Assembly (NCBI GenBank): GCA_039923455.1
Contig: JBDTCS010000174.1
Coordinates: 1 to 40,865, forward strand
Length of the DNA stretch: 40,865 bases
Origin: JBDTCS01 sp039923455
GTDB lineage: Bacteria; Bacteroidota; Ignavibacteria; Palsa-1295
Reading direction: 5' to 3'
The notes beneath the pieces were generated by a model. That model did no database searches and had not been told where the DNA came from. It was given only the letters and a program-made list of their open reading frames with translations. Below, in pieces: positions 31,916-39,825 of this stretch. The position numbers and the translations under genes are program-made. The stretch's first letter is position 1. Each line of letters begins with the position of its first letter.

Positions 31916-34903
31916 ATGAAATTATCTATCGTGGCACGCGCTGCCGTGTTGGGATTCTTGTCGCTATTTTTCGGCGCAAATATTTCCTCTGCTCAAAACG
32001 GCCGCGTGCTCTATGCGCAAGGTCTCGTGCTCGATGATGGCAACGGCCACACATACGCAATCACGGTTCCACCACTCACTACCAACGCACAATTCTTTCT
32101 TCCGCAACTGCCGGTTGGTTTGCCACCTGCCGGATACGTATGCTCGGGGGTGATCAACGGACAAACACTCTATTGGAATGGCTCGGCTTGGTTGGCCTCC
32201 AGTGTGTTGCTTAACGATGGAAATAATCTTTCATCGACAGGCACACTAACGGCTGCGACTTTTATTGGTAGTGGTTCGGGATTGACAGCGCTCGATGCAA
32301 GTGCTTTATCGACCGGCCTTGTGCCGATAGCGCGCATCACTGGCTTAACAAGCGCACAACTTTCTTCAACCGCAGGCATCACAAGTGATCAGATCACATC
32401 GCTCGACGCTGCGAAACTCACCGGCACGGCCTCCGCGATCGATGGCTCGCACATCACAAATCTGTCCGCGCAAAATATCGCACCGGGCACGGCAACGATA
32501 AACATCGCGGGCAACGCTGCTACCGCAACAACTTCGGCGGCGCTCTATGGACAGATTAGTGAAACACAAGTATTAAATCTAACGACGGATCTGAATGCAA
32601 AAGCTAATGATGCGAGTGTTGTGCATCTAACAGGTGATGAGTCAATCGACGGTGTGAAGACTTTCGTCAATCCGATTCACGCGACGATCATTGGTGGAGC
32701 AGCCACTGCGACGACGATCACCGGGAATATCACTGAATCACAAGTGACGAACCTGACAGCTGATCTTGCCGCGAAAGCGAGTGATGCAAGCGTTGTGCAT
32801 CTCACTGGTGATGAATCCATAGCAGGTGTAAAAACTTTTGCGAGTGCCATCAACGGTAATATTTCCGGTAGCGCAGGAAGTGCTGCTGCGCTCACGGGTT
32901 CGATCACGGAATCGCAAGTGACCGGCCTCGTTGCTGACCTTGCTGCAAAGCCATCGGATAATACACTCGTGCACCTAACAGGCAACGAAAGTATCGGTGG
33001 CGTGAAGACTTTTACGAGTACGATCGTTGGTAACGTTTCAGGTAGTGCGGCAAGCGTAACGGGCAATCTACCCGAATCGCAAATTACAAACTTGACAACA
33101 GATCTTGCTTCGAAAGCAAGCGACAATGCAGTAGTACATCTTGCCGGTACGGAGACAATCGCTGGAGCAAAAACTTTTTCGTCAACGATAGCGGGAAATA
33201 TTAGTGGTACTGCTGCGAGCGCGACCTCACTCACAGGTTCAATTACGGAATCACAAGTGACCGGGCTTGTCGCTGACCTTGCTTCACGAGGTGCTGATAA
33301 CACGCTCGTCCACTTGACCGGTAACGAAAGTATTGCCGGCACAAAGACTTTTTCAAGCACCATCATTGGAAATGTGAGCGGTAGTGCAGCTTCGATCACC
33401 GGTTCCATTCCGGAATCGCAAGTGACAGGCTTAGTTGCTGATCTGGCGGTAAAGGGGACTGATAACACACTCGTCCATCTGACGGGCAACGAGAGCATTG
33501 CAGGCACAAAAACTTTTTCAAGCACGATCAATGGAAATGTTAGCGGCAGTGCTGCTTCGATTACCGGTTCAATTCCGGAATCGCAGGTGACAGGATTAGT
33601 CGCTGATCTTGCGGCAAAGGCGACCGATAATACGCTCGTGCATCTGACCGGTAACGAGAGTGTTGCAGGCACAAAAACATTTGCCTCAACGATCAGCGGA
33701 AATATTTCCGGCAACGCTGCGACATCTACTGATGGGCTCAGCTCGGCTTCCGGTACAGCGCCACTCACACTGACACTCACGAGTAAAGCATTGACGGGTA
33801 GTATTGCTGCAGCGACTACTTCGACAGCGGGCACGATGAGCGCTTCGGATAAAACGAAGCTCAACGCTATCACGGGCACGAACACCGGTGATCAAACTAT
33901 CACGCTCACCGGAGACGTCACCGGTAGCGGCACTTCGAGCTTTGTCACTGCACTCTCGACTACCGGTGTAGCGCTTGGTACTTACACAAAAGTTGGCGTT
34001 GATACGAAAGGTCGCGTCACGTCGGGTGGATCGCTTGTCTCTGCGGACATTCCGAACAATGCAGCAAACACGACAGGCACTGCCGCCAACGTGACAGGTG
34101 CGGTCGCACTTGCAAATGGTGGCACAGGCACAACTACAGGCTCGCTTTCGCCGAGCGGAGATTTTGTTCTCACACAAAATAGTGTTGCCGTGATCACGAG
34201 TGAAGCTGCGAGTGCAACCGCGAATACGCTCTATGCAAAAGCGGGATCGGTCGGCATCGGCACATCGATACCGGGTGCGAAGCTTGATGTCAATGGCACC
34301 GCGCAAATGACAGGCTTTAAACTTCCGACGGGTGCGTTCAATGGATACGTACTCACCTCGGATGTAAATGGTGTAGGTACGTGGCAAGCTTCAACTGGTG
34401 GTGGCGGCGGCGGCGGTGGAAGTTTATCAGGCGGCACTGCGAGCTACATTCCGTTGTGGTCGAGTGCGAGTGCGCAGACAAGTTCGGTCATGTATCAAAG
34501 TGGGACTTCGATCGGTATCAACATGACAACGCTCGGCGCAAACTTTGATGTAACCGGCACCGGAAGATTCAGCGGCCTCCTAACCGCGAATGGTGGCGTG
34601 ACGATGGGCGGTACTCTAACAATGGGAGCCAACAGCATCTCCGCCGACACCGGAAAATCGTGCGGACGATATACATTTGTCACAGCAAACATCAACACCG
34701 GCTACGCAGATATCACCGGCGCAAACCTAACGTCCAGTAGCGTTATCATTCTAACAGTGAAGAAATTAAGCGCGAGTACGAACGTCCGTTATTATTTGCC
34801 CGTAGTAAGCTCGCAGAACGGCTCAACACACATCTTCCGCATCGTATTCTTCGGCGCCGATTTCGTCGCGGGTGATATTATTAATTGGATGATACTGAAT
34901 TAA
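31916..34903 (+). CDS. Large secreted protein with phage-tail-fibre-like repeats
   Basis: The 995-residue protein has a signal peptide (about 1-26, LGFLSLFFGANISSAQ). A head follows with tail-fibre phrases (SSTGTLTAATFIGSGSGLTAL, cut here at the L run), then seven tandem repeats of 55-58 residues (about 212-607). These are built on TESQVTGLVADLA, DNTLVHLTGNESIAGTKTF and GNVSGSAAS. Next come phage-type modules (TMSASDKTKLNAITGTNTGD, LTGDVTGSG), a VGIGTSIPGAKLDVNGT segment typical of Bacteroidota surface proteins, a nine-glycine linker and a small C-terminal domain of about 75 residues. There is no T9SS sorting domain, lipobox or anchor. It is probably an extracellular fibre or adhesin; the C-terminal domain may be the binding head. 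Neighbours are not phage genes. Confidence 0.75.
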   Translation: MKLSIVARAAVLGFLSLFFGANISSAQNGRVLYAQGLVLDDGNGHTYAITVPPLTTNAQFFLPQLPVGLPPAGYVCSGVINGQTLYWNGSAWLASSVLLNDGNNLSSTGTLTAATFIGSGSGLTALDASALSTGLVPIARITGLTSAQLSSTAGITSDQITSLDAAKLTGTASAIDGSHITNLSAQNIAPGTATINIAGNAATATTSAALYGQISETQVLNLTTDLNAKANDASVVHLTGDESIDGVKTFVNPIHATIIGGAATATTITGNITESQVTNLTADLAAKASDASVVHLTGDESIAGVKTFASAINGNISGSAGSAAALTGSITESQVTGLVADLAAKPSDNTLVHLTGNESIGGVKTFTSTIVGNVSGSAASVTGNLPESQITNLTTDLASKASDNAVVHLAGTETIAGAKTFSSTIAGNISGTAASATSLTGSITESQVTGLVADLASRGADNTLVHLTGNESIAGTKTFSSTIIGNVSGSAASITGSIPESQVTGLVADLAVKGTDNTLVHLTGNESIAGTKTFSSTINGNVSGSAASITGSIPESQVTGLVADLAAKATDNTLVHLTGNESVAGTKTFASTISGNISGNAATSTDGLSSASGTAPLTLTLTSKALTGSIAAATTSTAGTMSASDKTKLNAITGTNTGDQTITLTGDVTGSGTSSFVTALSTTGVALGTYTKVGVDTKGRVTSGGSLVSADIPNNAANTTGTAANVTGAVALANGGTGTTTGSLSPSGDFVLTQNSVAVITSEAASATANTLYAKAGSVGIGTSIPGAKLDVNGTAQMTGFKLPTGAFNGYVLTSDVNGVGTWQASTGGGGGGGGSLSGGTASYIPLWSSASAQTSSVMYQSGTSIGINMTTLGANFDVTGTGRFSGLLTANGGVTMGGTLTMGANSISADTGKSCGRYTFVTANINTGYADITGANLTSSSVIILTVKKLSASTNVRYYLPVVSSQNGSTHIFRIVFFGADFVAGDIINWMILN
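32549..33736 (+). repeat. Seven tandem in-frame repeats of 165-174 bases
   Basis: Unit starts are near 32549, 32720, 32894, 33059, 33233, 33398 and 33563. The protein sequence is highly alike, most of all in units 5 to 7. The DNA differs at many third codon positions between units (for example CTGACGGGCAAC against TTGACCGGTAAC), so the array is old rather than a recent duplication. Confidence 0.9.
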
Positions 34904-35554
34904 ATAAAACTTCCTCCCCCCTTTCGGGATCGAAGAGGGATTGCGCGAAGTAATAAGACGATATGTGGTAAGTTCATGCGTCATTTTTGTCTCGGGGTTC
35001 TGGTGTCTGATATCCGAGACCTTAGCCTAGGCACTGTGTGCTATTAAAGTGTATCCCTTCTTTCACGCCTTCGTAGGGTGAAACGCGGTCATCGGCCAGA
35101 TCTGAGATCGACGAACTCTTACTCGATGCTGCGCCAGAGCTGTTAGATAGAGAAATTATCGAGCGCTCTGCCCCCGAGTAATTCATGTTGAGCCGAATCC
35201 CGCTGTCCTAAAGTAAGGAAGGAATCAACTTGCAGGCAAATTGGCGCCGTTGAGCAGTGTTAATCGTTTTCGGGTGCGCCGTAGGTATTGATATAACGAA
35301 ATCGAGCGAAAATGCACTAAAGTGAGCTAGTCTTGCCACATTTCAACGACACGGATTTACATTTCAATTCGTCCCCTAACATTGGGGATTACGTCACATT
35401 TCTCACAGTGCCGGAAGCCAGGACCCGCTGTCCCCCAGTTCAAGCTTTAGCGCATCTTTGCAACGAAATCCGTTGAAAAACTTGTTACGAACGCCTAACA
35501 TCCGCAAATGGGAGGCACCCTTTGGGGTCTGAACCGGGTGGAGTAGATAAATAG
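34904..35554. other. Long intergenic stretch before tRNA-Leu
   Basis: About 650 bases without a clear gene. It holds a 7-base hairpin (34989-34995 with 35014-35020) that lacks a T run, and no clear terminator for the repeat-protein gene. A 34-codon frame at 35077-35181 encodes a strongly helical peptide (SEIDELLLDAAPELLDREII) that reads like protein sequence and may be a remnant of a lost gene. The rest shows nothing I can name. Confidence 0.5.
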
Positions 35555-35638
35555 GCCGGAGTGGTGGAATTGGTAGACACGCCAGACTTAGGATCTGGTA
35601 TTGTTAAAGATGTGCAGGTTCGAGTCCTGTCTCCGGCA
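35555..35638 (+). tRNA. tRNA-Leu (anticodon TAG)
   Basis: An 84-base class II tRNA. The acceptor GCCGGAG pairs with CTCCGGC. The D arm contains GGTAGACAC and the anticodon stem CCAGA/TCTGG encloses CTTAGGA, giving anticodon TAG. A variable arm (about TATTGTTAAAGATG) and the T arm GCAGG-TTCGAGT-CCTGT follow. The discriminator is A and CCA is not encoded. Confidence 0.96.
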
Positions 35639-35687
35639 CTGAGATTTGTTCTATTTGAGGCACGCAATGGGAAGCACCCCTTGCCCT

Positions 35688-35720
35688 CCCCTGAGTGCTG
35701 CTGAGGGCAGCAAACAGGGG
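35688..35720 (+). other. Hairpin between tRNA-Leu and tig
   Basis: CCCCTG (35688-35693) pairs with CAGGGG (35715-35720), and inside it GCTGC pairs with GCAGC. There is no T run. It could be a tRNA 3' processing or weak termination structure ahead of tig. Confidence 0.3.
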
Positions 35721-35752
35721 ACACACAAAATATTATACTGAGATCTTCGACC

Positions 35753-37048
35753 TTGGAAACAAAATTGCACGAGCGCTCGGCCATCGAGCGAGAGCTTGAA
35801 ATATTCATAGCCGAACCGGAATTGCAGCAGGCCTTTGATGAAGCCTACAAAGCGCTTCGTCCGAAGCTCGCGCTTCCAGGTTTCCGCCCGGGCAAAGCAC
35901 CACTCGGGCTCGTGAAGCAATTGCACGGCGATTCGATCGAAGGCGATACGCTGGAGAAGCTGGCTCAAGACAAATTTCGCGAAGCCGCCGAAGAGCTCAA
36001 GATACAACCGCTCGGAATGCCCGTCATGACGGATCTGCATCGCCACGCCGGCGAGGGTGCACATTTCAAGATCATGTACGAGATTGCTCCGGAATTCGAA
36101 GTGCAGGATTTTTCGGGCATGGAGATCGAGAAGCCGATATTCCCGATCACCGACAAAGACGTCGAAGAGCGCATTCGCAAAATTCGGTATTCACTCGCAG
36201 AGCAAGAGCCCACCGACGAAGTCGCCGATGAGCAGACGATCGTCACGCTCTCCATGCGTGAGCTTGAACCGAAAGAAGGCGCAGAGCCAATTGCTTCCGA
36301 GGGTGTGCAGGCGTATCTCGCTGATCCCGAAGTGATGCCGAACATCAAGGCCGGTTTGCTCGGAAAGCGAGTCGGTGATAAGATCGAAGTGTTGCTGCCG
36401 AAGAATCCGAAAGGCCAAGACAACACTACTACCGAAGTGACCGAGGAAGGCCCCGTCGAGATCACACTCACCGAAGCAAAGAAAGTTATCCTTCCGGAGT
36501 TGACGGAAGAATTTATTGCGAAGATCAGTCGCGATAAAGTCAAGACCGAGGAAGAGCTTCGCACAGATATAAAGCAAGAACTCGAAGCGCAAGCCATCAC
36601 GGCAAGCGATGAGCAATTCGAAGAGAACATCGTCGCTGAGCTTTTGAAGAAGCACGATATTCCGGTTCCGAAAACGATTGTTCGCGCAATACTCGATCAG
36701 ATGATCGAAGAATACAAAGAGCGCAACAAGCAGCGCGGCTATCCGGCAGAGTTTGGCCTCGATGAGCGCGCCTATCGCGAGCGCATGCGGCCTGTTGCAG
36801 AGGCTCGTGGCAAGTGGGTGCTCTTGCGCGATAAGCTGATCACTTCGGAAAATCTTGAAGCCTCCGACACCGATCTTGAAGATCTTGCAGCAAAAGAGGC
36901 CGAGAAATACGGTCTATCGAAAGAGAATCTGCTGGGATATTACAAAAAGAACGACGGCATCAAGGATCGCATCGTCTCCGATAAACTCAGCGCACTCTTA
37001 AGAGATCGTGTCAAGATGACTGAAAAGATTATCGCAAGCGAAAATTGA
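35753..37048 (+). CDS. tig: Trigger factor (ribosome-associated chaperone)
   Basis: Trigger factor binds at the ribosome exit tunnel and shields nascent chains. The 431-residue product has the N-terminal ribosome-binding signature LPGFRPGKAPLGLVKQLHG (E. coli GFRxGKxP). The middle segment (about 160-240) corresponds to the FKBP-type domain but is divergent, so prolyl isomerase activity is uncertain. The helical C-terminal chaperone arms contain VPKTIVRAILDQMIEEY and the closing LLRDRVKMTEKI. The start is a TTG at 35753; no better ATG exists before the conserved N-terminus. clpP follows 218 bases downstream, the usual tig-clpP order; clpX is not beside them. Confidence 0.94.
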   Translation: METKLHERSAIERELEIFIAEPELQQAFDEAYKALRPKLALPGFRPGKAPLGLVKQLHGDSIEGDTLEKLAQDKFREAAEELKIQPLGMPVMTDLHRHAGEGAHFKIMYEIAPEFEVQDFSGMEIEKPIFPITDKDVEERIRKIRYSLAEQEPTDEVADEQTIVTLSMRELEPKEGAEPIASEGVQAYLADPEVMPNIKAGLLGKRVGDKIEVLLPKNPKGQDNTTTEVTEEGPVEITLTEAKKVILPELTEEFIAKISRDKVKTEEELRTDIKQELEAQAITASDEQFEENIVAELLKKHDIPVPKTIVRAILDQMIEEYKERNKQRGYPAEFGLDERAYRERMRPVAEARGKWVLLRDKLITSENLEASDTDLEDLAAKEAEKYGLSKENLLGYYKKNDGIKDRIVSDKLSALLRDRVKMTEKIIASEN

Positions 37049-37211
37049 TCCGGTGCAATCTCTTTCGTGCGATGGCTTGTTGCAGTTGGCATGTTGACTG
37101 AAACGAAGTAGTCTCGGCACCGTATGCCTAATTAACGGTAGCATACGGAAGCACTGACAGCTTTGCGTACGAGTTGCAATAAAATTTTGAGATGTTCGTC
37201 TAACGGACATG

Positions 37212-37243
37212 GTAGAGCGAACAAGTAGAGCGAACAAGTAGAG
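37212..37243 (+). repeat. Short tandem repeat, 13-base unit, about 2.5 copies
   Basis: The unit GTAGAGCGAACAA occurs at 37212-37224 and 37225-37237, followed by a partial copy (GTAGAG). It sits 24 bases before the clpP start codon, so it would be in the clpP leader or near its promoter. Confidence 0.85.
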
Positions 37244-37266
37244 TTTTAGTAGAATTGGAATAGGTA

Positions 37267-38049
37267 ATGCAAATGAATATGATTAGCCAAAGTAATTTGT
37301 GGACTGGCGGCATGCCGCAGGAATCAAGCCCACTTCGCGCAGGACTTGTGCCGATGGTCGTCGAACAGACAGCCCGTGGTGAACGCGCGTATGATATTTT
37401 TTCCCGCTTGTTAAAAGAGCGTATCATCTTTATCGGTACGCCGATTGATGATAACATCAGCTCGCTTATTATTGCGCAGTTGCTCTTTTTGGAATCGGAA
37501 GATCCGGATCGTGATATCAATATTTATATTAACTCTCCGGGCGGATCGGTCTCGGCGGGACTTGCGATTTATGATACGATGCAATACATCAAGCCCGATT
37601 GCGCAACGATCTGCCTTGGTATGGCGGCATCGATGGCATCGTTGCTGTTGGCAGGTGGTTCGGCTGGTAAGCGTACAGCGCTTCCGAACTCTCGCATCAT
37701 GATCCATCAACCGCTCGGCGGCACACAGGGTCAGGCGACCGATATCGAAATCTACACGCGCGAAATGCTTCGCATGCGTGAGGCGCTTTACAAAATCTAT
37801 GAATTCCATACGGGCAAACCGCTGGAGCAGATTGCGAAAGATGCCGAGCGCGATAACTACATGTCACCCGAACAGGCGAAAGAATACAACCTGATCGATA
37901 ACGTGATGACAAAAAGCGCAATGAAAGAGTTAGGCGGCGGCAAACGCTTGCCACTCACTGCGGCTGTGAATCAGATCAACGAGAACGTTGATCACACAAT
38001 CGCAGCAGCACCCGCACCAAGCAGCGGCGGAGGTTCGAGCGCCCGCTGA
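37267..38049 (+). CDS. clpP: ATP-dependent Clp protease proteolytic subunit
   Basis: ClpP forms the tetradecameric serine protease chamber that works with ClpX or ClpA/C. The 260-residue product contains the catalytic triad in standard contexts: S122 in GMAASMAS, H147 in NSRIMIHQPLGG and D196 in DAERDNYMS. YINSPGGSVSAGLAIYDTMQ and QGQATDIEIYTREML are also typical. It is about 50 residues longer than E. coli ClpP. The extra is mostly a C-terminal tail after the family's usual end, finishing in a low-complexity APAPSSGGGSSAR. The ATG at 37267 may be followed by a second in-frame ATG (37273 or 37279). A strong terminator follows. Confidence 0.96.
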   Translation: MQMNMISQSNLWTGGMPQESSPLRAGLVPMVVEQTARGERAYDIFSRLLKERIIFIGTPIDDNISSLIIAQLLFLESEDPDRDINIYINSPGGSVSAGLAIYDTMQYIKPDCATICLGMAASMASLLLAGGSAGKRTALPNSRIMIHQPLGGTQGQATDIEIYTREMLRMREALYKIYEFHTGKPLEQIAKDAERDNYMSPEQAKEYNLIDNVMTKSAMKELGGGKRLPLTAAVNQINENVDHTIAAAPAPSSGGGSSAR

Positions 38050-38080
38050 TTGCCCTGAAACGGCTACGATGTATAATTCA

Positions 38081-38117
38081 AGAGCGGACACTTATAGCAA
38101 GTGTCCGCTCTTTTTTT
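38081..38117 (+). terminator. Strong intrinsic terminator after clpP
   Basis: A 13-base perfect stem (38081-38093 with 38099-38111) closes a 5-base loop and is followed by T7. Confidence 0.93.
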
Positions 38118-38150
38118 ATAAGTACTTCTCGAGGATTGATGCGGCTATGT

Positions 38151-39665
38151 TTACGCCACCATCAACTCTTCCAACAGTATGCCGCTCTTTTGTTCGACTT
38201 CGGCATGGAGCGAGTTGCCGTTTGCGTCCATCGTGCAGATGCCGGTGAAGCCTTCGACTTGCAAGTGCCACATCGCCTCGGGCAAACCGAACTCTTCGTA
38301 ATCGACGCCCGTCACTTTTTTGATTGCTTCAGCATAGAACTGTGCAGCACCGCCGATTGCATTGACATAGATCGCGCCGCTCTCGTGAAGTCCATCGAGC
38401 GTCTTCTTTCCCATGCCGCCTTTGCCGATCACAACGCGTACGCCTTCTTGCTTGATCACATCCGCTTGATAGGGCTCTTCGCGAATCGAGGTTGTTGGTC
38501 CGGCTGCGGTGATCTTCCAATTGCCTTCAGCATCTTTGAGCACGACCGGTCCGCAATGATAGAGCACGCCATCCTTCATGCTGACCTTCGAACCATGCGA
38601 GACGATATGTTTATGAAATGCATCGCGGCCAGTGTGCATCTCACCGTTGATCACGATGATATCTCCAACTTTTATTTTGCGAACTTGCTCTTCAGTGATC
38701 GGCGCTTGCAGAACAACTTCTTTGCCTGTGAGCGCGAAGCCGGATGATTCGGCCATGCGTTTCACTTCGTCGTTATCGCGATAGAGCCAGCCTTTGATCG
38801 AGCCCTCGTTTGCATCGAGCGTCACGCCAAGCCTGCGATAGGCCCAACAATTATACGCGACCGAAACAAAATAACTTGCCGGCAATCTATCATAGACGCC
38901 AACCTTAATTCCAAGACACGTGATGTCACCACCAAATCCCATCGTGCCGATGCCGAGTGTGTTACTCTCGGTGAGGCACTCTTCTTCAAGCTTCGCGAGT
39001 GTCGGGTTCGGATTGGTGTCATCGACTCGGCGAAAGAGTTGATCCTTTGCAAGCGAGTAGCCCGAAGTACGATCACCGCCAATACCAATGCCAAGAAATC
39101 CGATCGAGCAACCTTGACCTTGCGCTTGCCACACTGCATGGAGTATGCACTTCTTCACGCCTTCCAAATCACGCCCGGCTTTTCCGACATGTTCGAGCGT
39201 TGTGGGAAGTGAGTATTGAATATTTTTATTTTCGCAACCTCCACCTTTGAGCACAAGCTTCACTTCGATCTCATCTTTTTCCCATTGCTCGAAATAGACG
39301 ACCGGCACACCAGGTCCGAGATTGTTGCCGGAGTTTTTACCGGTGATCGAATCAACAGAGTTCGGTCGAAGCTTACCGGTCTTCGTTGCTTGTTCGATCG
39401 CAATGAGAATATCTTTTTTCATTTCGATCTGATTCGCACCGACCGGACACTTGATCTTGAACGTCGGCATTCCGGTATCCTGACAGATCGGTGAGACGTT
39501 ATCGCACGCCATATCAACATTGAGACCAATCGTCGCGAGTGCGATTGTCGCATTCTTCGCGCGCTCCTTTTCCATCGCAGCCTTCAGCACACGGCGTACG
39601 TCGCTCGGAAGGTTGGTGGAAGTTTCGGTGATCAGCGTGAGAATGGATTCGCGAAAATTCTGCAT
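38151..39665 (-). CDS. Fumarate hydratase class I (iron-sulfur, single chain)
   Basis: This enzyme interconverts fumarate and malate in the TCA cycle using an oxygen-sensitive 4Fe-4S cluster. The 504-residue product fuses the alpha and beta parts, as in E. coli FumA (548 residues). The alpha part has PICQDTGMP (C61), GGGCENKNIQYSLPTTLEH, QGCSIGFLGIGIGGDRTSGY (C186) and IGTMGFGGDITCLGIKVG. C61 and C186 are likely cluster ligands; the third may be C250 or a cysteine near 278. The beta part begins at about 325 and has INGEMHTGRDAFHKH, YHCGPVV and GGAAQFYAEAIKKV. A related tartrate or other hydro-lyase role cannot be fully excluded. It is transcribed alone from an A/T-rich upstream region, and converges on clpP. 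Confidence 0.9.
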   Translation of the reverse strand: MQNFRESILTLITETSTNLPSDVRRVLKAAMEKERAKNATIALATIGLNVDMACDNVSPICQDTGMPTFKIKCPVGANQIEMKKDILIAIEQATKTGKLRPNSVDSITGKNSGNNLGPGVPVVYFEQWEKDEIEVKLVLKGGGCENKNIQYSLPTTLEHVGKAGRDLEGVKKCILHAVWQAQGQGCSIGFLGIGIGGDRTSGYSLAKDQLFRRVDDTNPNPTLAKLEEECLTESNTLGIGTMGFGGDITCLGIKVGVYDRLPASYFVSVAYNCWAYRRLGVTLDANEGSIKGWLYRDNDEVKRMAESSGFALTGKEVVLQAPITEEQVRKIKVGDIIVINGEMHTGRDAFHKHIVSHGSKVSMKDGVLYHCGPVVLKDAEGNWKITAAGPTTSIREEPYQADVIKQEGVRVVIGKGGMGKKTLDGLHESGAIYVNAIGGAAQFYAEAIKKVTGVDYEEFGLPEAMWHLQVEGFTGICTMDANGNSLHAEVEQKSGILLEELMVA

Positions 39666-39825
39666 TACTACTTGGATTTGAATTGACTGAAGTTAGCTAA
39701 TCTTGAGCAGCCAAAACAGGAGCGTTCGGTGGAGAGTTCAGGATTGCTGATTTTCGGAAAAGCGCGAACGTATATTAAGCCAGAGTGTATATTCGTCTGT
39801 TCGGGAGTTACCGCTTCTGCATAAC

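Noticed and set aside
32549..33736. The regular repeats as a CRISPR array or satellite DNA
   Set aside because: Units are 165-174 bases, in frame, with no short identical repeat separated by unique spacers; they are protein repeats.
32677..33885. A 402-codon open frame on the minus strand opposite the repeat protein
   Set aside because: It exists because the repeated sense codons never give stop codons in that antisense frame. The product is low-complexity Val/Ala/Pro repeats, with no start signal, while the sense strand has a signal peptide and known repeat pattern.
38136..38747. A 203-codon plus-strand frame over the fumarase gene
   Set aside because: It is the shadow of the fumarase beta part; its product is Cys/His/Arg-rich and unlike any protein family.
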